The notes below the pieces were generated by a model. That model searched no databases. It saw only the letters and a program-made list of their open reading frames with translations, and was not told the origin of the DNA. Position numbers and translations under genes: made by a program. From assembly GCF_028640845.1 (NCBI RefSeq), contig NC_080546.1:77308697-77372696 (forward strand): a DNA stretch of 64,000 bases, read 5' to 3'. The stretch comes from Ahaetulla prasina. Lineage: Eukaryota; Chordata; Lepidosauria; Squamata; Colubridae. This document shows positions 56,913 through 64,000 of the stretch, in pieces; position 1 is the first letter of the stretch, and each line of letters opens with the position of its first letter.

Positions 56913-57666
56913 TTGAATTGTAGAGCAAATATATAAAGCATGAGTACATGTTGAAGAGGAAGGGGAAATCCAAAATAGTTATATTTGGATGGATTTGAGA
57001 AGATCCTCAAAAAAGAGAGAGAGAGAGAGAAGTGAGAAATTCAAGATCAAAAAGCGGTCTATGAAACAGTGCATGGTCATGGTGAAACAAGGATGTTTTG
57101 CAAGATAGAAAGGTATAGAGAAGTACAGTGAATGCTGTTGATGTGAGCTATTTCCCTTTCTTCTCTTATCTCATACGTTGCGCTTCCTTTGCTTATTATT
57201 TCTTGTCCCTTTTATGCGCTTTGCATAATATTGGATATCGCAAAAATAATAGCAGGATGGGTATGTATGTTACTTTTGGAGAAGATCTCCCTTGGTTCAC
57301 TTTGTCAAGATTTTTCTCATCATTTGAATCAAGATTTCCTTTCTTCTGTAGGCATCCTCCCTCTTATAAAAAAAATAATGTGTTAGAAAAATAATATGCG
57401 TCATTCATCATAAATATAAGGACTATAAGTGTTCTTGTCATAAAAAAGCATCTATCTGTTTAAATTATGCATCATCATATTTAAGGTGTATGTATGTGTA
57501 ACTAAGTTGCCACAAACTTGTTCTGGATAAAAATTTTCACCATTTTAAAAATATTTTTTTCTAAATTCCAGGTATTTATCATCTCATTCAATGTTCTATT
57601 ACTTATTAATAATTCTAAAAGTTACACTTTCAATTAGTCTTGTTTTTAAAACTGTCTAACACAGAA
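56913..57666. other. No gene; short (GA)n
   Basis: (GA)n at 57015-57032, otherwise nothing. Confidence 0.4.
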
Positions 57667-57829
57667 GTGTTTTTTCAAAAGGCAACTGGACTTCCTTTGT
57701 TTTTCCTTGACTGAGGTGAACTGGAGAAGCAAAATGTCTTCAAGGAAAGACAAATAAAGTCTAGTTGCCTTTTGAAAAATCACCTTTGGGACAACCATGA
57801 CCTGGATGACTGAGAATCTCCGTAGACAC
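57667..57829. mobile_element. Family A inverted-repeat element, eroded
   Basis: GTGTTTTTTCAAAAGGCAAC at the left and AGTTGCCTTTTGAAAAATCA at the right, followed by CCTGGATGACTGAGAATCTC, the family's outer end as at 30513. The hairpin-GAAA core has decayed to AGAAGCAAAATG. Confidence 0.6.
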
Positions 57830-57857
57830 GTCTATCTTTAAGAAGCAACGGATGAAT

Positions 57858-58600
57858 ACTCGTTATATTTATATCCCATCTTTCTGTTAGGAGCTCAAAG
57901 TGACATACATAGGAGGACTGTTGTCGTGTCCCACTCCTCCGCTGATGGCCGAGTCAGGGAAATCTGAATCAGGCTTGCCTCTGCAGCTCTGCCCAAAGTC
58001 CTAGCAAAGTCCTCAGAGCAGGCAGGAGACCAGAAAGTGACTTCAGCAAGATAAGTTCGACTTTGCCTGACTCAGAGACTGCCAGAAAGCAGATCCTTTA
58101 TATAGGCCATGGGGTGTGGCTCCATGAGTCAGCACTCATTAAGGCCTGCCCCTCCCTTCCTTCTGTTGCCTCCGCCTATCCAATCTTCTGATGCGAGGGT
58201 CACTCCAATCAGCAGCTGTTGGAAATAAACTTTCCTCAGGCTCACATGCTGTGGAGGAGGGGGAGGGGTCTAACTGCTCCGTTTGCCTGGGCATGGAGCC
58301 AGGGCTGGGGCCGGGAGGTGCCCCCTCCTCTTCAGCTTGTCTGGGCATGGAGCCAGGACTGGGGCCGGGAGGCATACATTCCTCCATGTTCGGGAGCAGA
58401 TAAGAAGGCCCCGGCTGCTGTGAGAGCGGGCAAGACACAACAACTGTCTCAATTATTCTCCACAACCACACTGTGAGGTAGTTTGGGAGGAGGTAGCGTG
58501 GCTAGTCCGATTCACCCAGTGAATCTCTCTAGCTGAGAATAGATTCGAACCCTGACCTTCCTATGGTCACCCCAAGACTTAACTACAATATCATAGTGAC
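57858..58600 (-). mobile_element. MIR-like tRNA SINE split by a solo LTR
   Basis: TTATATTTATATCCCATCTT (57867 on) and, beyond the LTR, CACTGTGAGGTAG and AGATTCGAACCCTGACC (B-box-like, reversed) are in the order of an amniote MIR/CORE-type SINE on the minus strand. The LTR sits between them. Confidence 0.6.
57922..58442 (-). mobile_element. Solo LTR, same family as 14264
   Basis: Exact target duplication ACTGT (57917-57921, 58443-58447). The TATATAAA box (reverse) is at 58097-58104. It has two of the 57-bp-type repeats. The U3 frame is open on the minus strand from outside the LTR to 58139 and ends with the same DPRIRRLDRRRQQKE segment. Confidence 0.92.
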
Positions 58601-58627
58601 ATGGTTAAATAATTTTATGGCTGTAAC

Positions 58628-58824
58628 CAGAGGTGGATTTCACATAATTTTACCACCGGTTCACCACACACTGAAAATGTGAGCATGCACAGCTTAGAAA
58701 ACGTGGCTAAATAGGACAACATAACACCAAGGCGGGCGGAGAGGGCAGGCCCAGACTGCCCCCGCCTGCAGGTCGCCATACCGGTTCACCTGAACTGGTC
58801 CAAACTAACTGAATACCACCTCTG
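58628..58824. mobile_element. hAT miniature element (ACCGGTTC family)
   Basis: CAGAGGTGGATTTCACATAA start, CTGAATACCACCTCTG end, target duplication GCTGTAAC / GCTGTAAT. Confidence 0.88.
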
Positions 58825-58985
58825 GCTGTAATACTGAACAGTACAATATTAATTGACAATAGCAATGAATATTAATATTAATAATTATTTAAGCTTTTTA
58901 AATAATATAGTACTAATGGTGTGATTTGCATTATATAAACATTCCTGCTTTGGAATCTGCATTGAAGTAATATAATATACCATTG

Positions 58986-59376
58986 CAGGTAATCCTTGAC
59001 TTACAACAGTTCGTTGAGTGACCGTTCAAAATTACAACAACACTGAAAAAAGTGACTTATGACTGTTTTTCATACTTATGACCGTTGCAGCATCCCCACG
59101 GTCATGTGATCAAAATTCAGATGCTTGGCAACTGACTCATATTTCTGACGGTTGCGGTGTCCTGGGGTCACGTGATCCCGTTTTGTGACCCTCTGCCAAA
59201 TAAAGTCAATGGGGAAGCCAGGTTCGCTTAACAACCATGCTACTTATCTTAACAACGGCAGTGATTCGCTTAACAACTGTGGCAAGAAAGGTTGTAAAAT
59301 GGGGCAAAACTCACTTAACAAATGTTTCATTTAACAACAGAAAATTTGGCCTCAATTGTGAGTCGTAAGTCGATAA
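58986..59376. mobile_element. Non-autonomous DNA transposon, uninterrupted copy of 27719
   Basis: CAGGTAATCCTTGACTTACA start, GAGTCGTAAGTCGA end, body GGTCATGTGATCAAAATTCA. An (AT)n run of about 19 bp follows and is abutted by a CR1 3' end. Confidence 0.8.
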
Positions 59377-59394
59377 TATATATATATATATATA

Positions 59395-59979
59395 ACAACA
59401 GAGTTGGAAGGGACCTTGGAGGCCTTCTAGTCCAACCCCCTGCCCAGGCAGGAAACCCTACATCACTTCAGACAAATGGTTATCCAACATTTTCTTAAAA
59501 ATTCCCAGTGTTGGAGCATTCACAACTTCTGCAGGCAAGTTGTTCCACTTATTAATTGTTCTAACTGTCAGGAAATTTCTCCTTAGTTCTAAGTTGCTTC
59601 TTTCTTTGACCAGTTTCCACCCATTGCTTCTTGTTCTACTCTCAGGTGCTTTGGAGAATAGTTTGATTCCCTCTTCTTTGTAGCAACCCCTGAGATGTTG
59701 GAACACAGCTATCATGTCTCCCCTAGTCCTTCTTTTTATTAAACTAGACATACCCAGTTCCTGCAACCGTTCTTCATATGTTTTATCCTCCAGTCCCCTA
59801 ATCATCTTTGTTGCTCTTCTCTGCACTCTTTCTAGAGTCTCAACATCTTTTTTACATCGTGGCGACCAAAACTGGATGCAATATTCCAAGTGTGGCCTTA
59901 CCAAGGCATTATAAAGTGGTATTAACACTTCACGTGATCTTGATTGTATCCCTCTGATAAAAAGGGGGAAAGTCCACAA
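59395..59979 (-). mobile_element. CR1 LINE 3' part with open reverse-transcriptase tail
   Basis: Minus-strand CR1; its 3' end (GAGTTGGAAGGGACCTTGGA) is joined to (AT)n. The frame is open for 173 codons (stop at 59458) and encodes the reverse-transcriptase C-terminus: LVRPHLEYCIQFWSPRCKKD, VQRRATKMIRGL, RTRGDMIAVFQ, TINKWNNLPAEVV. It is the least decayed CR1 of the window. Confidence 0.93.
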
Positions 59980-61004
59980 AAGTCGTAGTATGCATTTAAT
60001 TTATATGAATTGCACCATACATGTATTTTCTAAGTTTCGGGGTGTGTTGTTTTTTTTCTCAAGGAGAAGAAAACAAAACTGTGGATGTTTCCTAGTTTTC
60101 AATTATGCTTTGTTTTGTTATAAAGTTTCTGGAGGCAAATGCTTTTAACCAGTTTCAACCCACACATAATTGTTTGGGGATTTTTTTTAAAGAGAAAATA
60201 ATCCTTGCTTACTCAAAATTAACACGCCCAGTTTTTTTGAGGGCGGGAACAATCTTGGGACAGATACTTCTATTGGCCATATGCTTTGCCTCTTTCTTGT
60301 CCTTTTTTTCAAGCTCTTTTTCTGCCTGAAATACACACCTCTTCCCTTAGATGTGAAAAACAGGGGTGGGGGGGGAAGCATTAGGTATCGTGAGTTATCT
60401 GTCAACATTATGTTGAAACAGCTCATATAATTATTTCCCTTCAAGAATATAGCTCCCATGGACTACAGCGAGAAATGGAGTAAAAATAAAAAAAGAAAGG
60501 AATCTTTAAACATCTGATTCAATTTAGCAATGTGGGAAATATTCTTGACAAACTGGAAACCAAGAACAGCTTTACACATATTACCTTACTGACTATGTAT
60601 GCATAGTTACACCACTGGGCTACCCGCCCCTAAATCAAGTCAATCTTTTCTACACCCTGAAATCTGGAGCAAACATTTAAATTCCAAAATAACAGGGCTG
60701 TCTTTTAATTCAAAACACAAGGCTCGTTTCTGCATGCAAGACACTCCCAAAAAACAGCAAAGAAAGGAATAGTTTGCAGGAGATAGTTGGATGACCAAGA
60801 TAGAAAACCAGATGATAACCTGAATTAATTATGAGCATTTTATATGCTATGGGCAGAAATATACAGTAGGGTTTTTTTAACCATTTGGTGCATGCTAATA
60901 TACCAGTAGCCTAATTGTAGCTACAGGAGTGGCCAAAATTGTGGAAATCTTTTGGGAAAGTGTATTCTTATATTTTATTGTCAGTGCATAACATTTTATT
61001 TTTT
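59980..61004. other. No recognisable feature
   Basis: Nothing supported beyond T and A runs. Confidence 0.4.
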
Positions 61005-61290
61005 ATTTATTTATTTATTTTGTCACACAATATGTAAGCGTAAGCATGAAATAATTATACAATATATAAGCATATATATGAGTATGAGTATTTAATAACT
61101 ATATTAATTGGATATAACGAAAGGAAACAATAGGACAGGAACGGTAGGCACGCTTGTGCTCTTATGCACGCCCTTCACAGACCTCTTAGGAATGGGGTGA
61201 GGTCAATGGTAGATAGTTTTTGGTTGAAGCTTTGGGGATTTTGGGAAGAGACCACAGAGTCAGGTAGTGTATTCCAAGCATTAACATATG
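61005..61290 (-). mobile_element. Non-LTR retrotransposon 3' end
   Basis: Truncated relative of 34360-35151 with the (TTTA)n tail reversed at 61005-61020 and GACAGGAACGGTAGGCACG shared with it. Confidence 0.82.
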
Positions 61291-61797
61291 TACAATGAGA
61301 TTGGTTGAGCTCCCTCAGTGCACCCGCCCCCAACACAGTACAACTCACAGTGAAGACAGAAAATCCCTAACCCAATAAATCATATTAACAAAATACCCAG
61401 TCCTATTTGAAATCATTAAGATCTGTCACTCACTGGAATGATTAGTGAAACTGACAGAATCTGCTGATATAGCCAAACTAACTCCTTTAATTAAAGAGAA
61501 CTCATTATTGGAAACCCCTTATGGACTTTTTGCATTAAAAAAGAAAATGTTTTTTTTAAACTTTTGGCTTTGATGATTAGAAAATAAACAGTTATAGAAA
61601 GAAGCGAATTGTGAGGTTTAATTATAACTGCATGTGTAACTACTGAAAGATTAGAAGTCATTACTTTATATTTCTTTTCATATTTTCTGTTCATTTATGT
61701 TCTCCGTTTTCCAATCTCCTTTTTTCATATATCTGTCAATGTATCTTTTTTTCTTTGAACATACTTATTGTTATACATAAAATATTTTCATAATTAA
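61291..61797. other. No recognisable feature
   Basis: Nothing supported. Confidence 0.4.
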
Positions 61798-61802
61798 GAT
61801 CT

Positions 61803-62353
61803 TGTTCTGTTTCCCTCCCCCTAATACTCCCAGCAAAGAGTCCGTCAGAGGCCTTCTTTTTTCCTTTTATTTACATAGATACATGTCCTGGCCACGTCTA
61901 CCCACGGGCCTGCCAAGTTTCTGGAGATAACGAGGAAATTATAGATAAGTCCAGAATTACTCACGAATATATTCTTCCCTCCATTGAGACAGTTAGCTCG
62001 CGCCAATTCATTACTTTGTCCAAGACAAAAAACCAGGAAGTCCCGCCTCCTATTTATAATCTCTGCAGATGTCACTGCATGACAATCATGACTTGGCTTC
62101 CTCCCAACGCTGTTTCTGCTGCGCGCGTCGGTCACGCCTCCGCAGCCTTGCATCACTCCAAAACTGTTCTTGGGGCGTTGCCAAATCAGAAGAAGGCTCC
62201 AGAGAATCAGGCCTTGCCGGCCCCTCCTCCTCCCTTTGAGTGGGTGCCAGGGAGGGAGAGGGCTCAAGAGAAGCAGGGCTTGCCAGGTCTTCTCCCTCAC
62301 TTTCTGAATCATCCGAGTCCAGGAGTCTGGGTCCAGGAACCTGGGTCACAACA
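61803..62353 (-). mobile_element. Solo LTR with U3 coding segment
   Basis: Exact target duplication GATCT (61798-61802, 62354-62358). On the minus strand: TGTTGTGACCCAGG start, TATAAATA box (62051-62060), AATAAA (61866-61871), GGAAACAGAACA end. The U3 frame is open from outside the LTR to 62086: an acidic DSDDSESEGED stretch, proline/serine repeats, and an arginine-rich WSDARLRRRDRRAQQK end, parallel to the LTRs at 14264 and 31354. Confidence 0.92.
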
Positions 62354-62664
62354 GATCTGCCAATAGAATTGGAAGTCACGAAATGTAAAAGAGCGTATTA
62401 AATACAAAACAGATACAGTTTGATATTTTTGTGAGAACCAGATAGGTTGTAGGATGACATAGTTCATCATTTGACAACTTTAAGTCAGAAGATTATCAGA
62501 ATTTAGTGGCCTGATATGATCTCTGCATACAACACCATTTCTTTTTTTTTTCTATTGAAAGTTTTATTGCAGTAAAAGTGTGCAGAGAAGACCCACAAAG
62601 ACGGTGAAGGGTCTGTAGGCTAAATTTTATGATGAACAGTTGAGGGAACTAGGTATGTCTAGCC

Positions 62665-62800
62665 CAAGGGTCTGCAAACTTGGTTCTTTTAAGACTTGTG
62701 GACTTCAACTCCGATAGCTCCTCAGCCAGCTTTGCTGGCTGAGGAACTCTTAAGAGTTGAAGTCCACAAGTCTTAAAAGAGCCAAGTTTGCAGATCCCTG
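62665..62800. mobile_element. Fold-back miniature element (136 bp)
   Basis: Nearly perfect palindrome around CCAGCTTTGCTGG, ends CAAGGGTCTGCAAACTTGG / CCAAGTTTGCAGATCCCTG, exact target duplication GTCTAGCC (62657-62664, 62801-62808). Confidence 0.95.
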
Positions 62801-62900
62801 GTCTAGCCTATTGAAGAAAGGATTATGGAGGACATGATAACCATCTTCTGATACTTGAGGGGCTGTCACAGCAAACACTGCATTGACTTATTCTCCAAAG

Positions 62901-63673
62901 CAGGGGTCACCAACCTTTTGGATCTCAGGGACCACTAAATTCATAATTTTAAAACCCGTGGACCATTAATATGATCTGCCTAATGACCGGCTGGGTGGGT
63001 GTGGCAAGGTGGTCATGTGACTGGGTGGGCGTTTCCAATTCAATGTCACTCACGTCGAGGGACACCTTGCCAGCCTCTACTCGCTAGTCCTCACCTGCCC
63101 GCTCCGGCTCTTTAGGGCCCCAACGGGAAGCAGTTGCTGGAACTAAACAGCCACCCTGAGAAAGAGTTGGCAAAACAGCTGACTCAGTTCAAATTGGATC
63201 TAACCGAGAAGGAGGCTCAGCAGAAGCACCTCACTGAGGACTAGGAACATAGGCTTTCCAAACAGAGGGAAGATCTGTGGGAGTGCAAGGCCAGGAACCA
63301 GCGCCTGGCGGCTCAGTGGGCTGAGATGGTCAGCCAGTTCCAGGCCATGATGAAGTCCCACTGGAACAAGGCCCTTCGGCTCTTCGCCACCAGCGGCCCT
63401 TCCCTCCAGCCTTCTCCTGAAGCCCCCCCCCACACCAGGAGGCTGAAGCAGACCCCAAGTCGGAAATTTCTGGCCCCTTCTGACCCACACAAAAAGATCC
63501 CAAAGGGGGAGACTCTCTGTAGCAACACAAACATTCATTGCACGTATCCAGCCCAGGGCCATAGTTTGAGGACCCCTGATTTAGTGCAATATAAAAAAAT
63601 GCAAATAATTTTTTGGGGACCACCAAAATTTTCTCACAGACCACCAGTGGTCCACGGTCAGTGGTGACCGCTG
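62901..63673. mobile_element. hAT element carrying a captured gene fragment (773 bp)
   Basis: CAGGGGTCACCAACCTTTTG start and GTCAGTGGTGACCGCTG end, exact target duplication CTCCAAAG (62893-62900, 63674-63681). The outer 230 bp on each side is ordinary miniature-element sequence; the centre (63131-63513) is coding-derived. Confidence 0.93.
63131..63513 (+). pseudogene. Captured coiled-coil gene fragment inside hAT
   Basis: One frame runs about 127 codons with a single stop (TAG at 63242). It has heptad-like, Lys/Glu/Gln-rich sequence (KQLTQFKLDLTEKEAQQK), then RLAAQWAEMVSQFQAMMKSH, then a Pro/Ser-rich basic tail (APPHTRRLKQTPSRK). This looks like cDNA-like exon sequence of a host coiled-coil, perhaps centrosomal, protein. 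I cannot name the donor. No introns are visible in the fragment. Confidence 0.7.
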
Positions 63674-64000
63674 CTCCAAAGCATTAGAGGACAGGAGAAG
63701 AAATAACGAGTGGAAGCTTGTTAAAGAAAGACCGAGCCTAGAAGTAAGGAGAAATTTTCTGAACATGAGAACAAATAATCATGGAACAACTTACATCCTG
63801 GAGTTGTAGCTGTTCCATAACTGGAGTTTTTCAAAAATAGATTGAACAACTATTATACAGGGATGGTGTAAGATCTTTTGCTTTGAGAAAGGGGTTGGAC
63901 TAGAAGATCTTCCATCTCCATGTTCCTTACTTCATTTAAATAATCTGGAATAATTTTTCTGATAAAGTATTTGTTTATTTGTTGAAAAGAAATCCTCCTG

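Larger units (their letters stand above)
62570..63925 (+). mobile_element. CR1 LINE split by two DNA transposons
   Basis: Three CR1 pieces (about 62570-62664, 62809-62892, 63682-63925) read continuously in order: GTGCAGAGAAGACCCACAAA, then ACATGATAACCATCTTCTGA, then GAAGTAAGGAGAAATTTTCT and the GGGGTTGGACTAGAAGATCT end. The inserts are the fold-back element at 62665 and the hAT element at 62901. Confidence 0.88.

Noticed and set aside
59395..59979. Host gene on the minus strand
   Set aside because: The frame is the CR1 reverse-transcriptase tail, shared with other CR1 copies here.

Overview
The window reads as intergenic and intronic DNA of a squamate reptile, most likely an advanced (colubroid) snake. 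The evidence is the repeat content: tRNA-derived Sauria SINEs, BovB (RTE) LINEs, CR1 LINEs, a second LINE family whose 3' ends carry (AATAG)n, many hAT-type miniature elements with 8-bp target duplications, DIRS and Ty3/Gypsy elements, and a (GATA)n/(GACA)n array of the Bkm type known from snakes. There is no operon-like organisation, no CRISPR array, no rRNA and no convincing free-standing tRNA gene.

The only host-gene sequence I can support is on the + strand in the middle of the window: a large exon (22778-23871) ending in a consensus GTAAGT donor, and a 38-codon exon (25681-25794) in matching phase. I do not recognise the protein. The large exon changes reading frame once near its start. 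A GATA/GACA array lies about 20 bp after its donor.

Layout. 1-9.2 kb: hAT miniature elements, Sauria SINEs, two other tRNA-type SINEs, a CR1 copy interrupted by a second LINE, and the first of several inverted-repeat elements that I read tentatively as Penelope-like. 9.2-12.4 kb: a DIRS tyrosine recombinase with an open 306-codon frame followed by LINE tails. 12.4-21.2 kb: a head-to-tail duplication of a 4.4-kb unit, each copy carrying the same BovB tail, four hAT elements, a solo LTR and a CR1 fragment. 21.2-22.1 kb: (AT)n and a second family of inverted-repeat element with hammerhead-like hairpins. 22.8-25.8 kb: the host exons. 26-48 kb: nested hAT, SINE, CR1, BovB and LINE copies, one solo LTR and a 200-residue LINE reverse-transcriptase tail still open. 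48.3-53.4 kb: a hAT element split by a 4.5-kb Gypsy provirus with two identical-looking 190-bp LTRs but frameshifted pol. 53.4-64 kb: more CR1 and hAT copies, two solo LTRs, and a hAT element that has captured part of a coiled-coil host gene.

Insertion order can be read directly from target duplications and interrupted elements, so the window is a record of successive transposition. The observations I rate highest are the hammerhead-like cores in two inverted-repeat families, an open reading frame that enters the U3 of three different LTR families in one frame, the hAT gene capture, the Gypsy element with intact ends and broken coding region, the tandem duplication bounded by (AT)n, and the unassigned exons.
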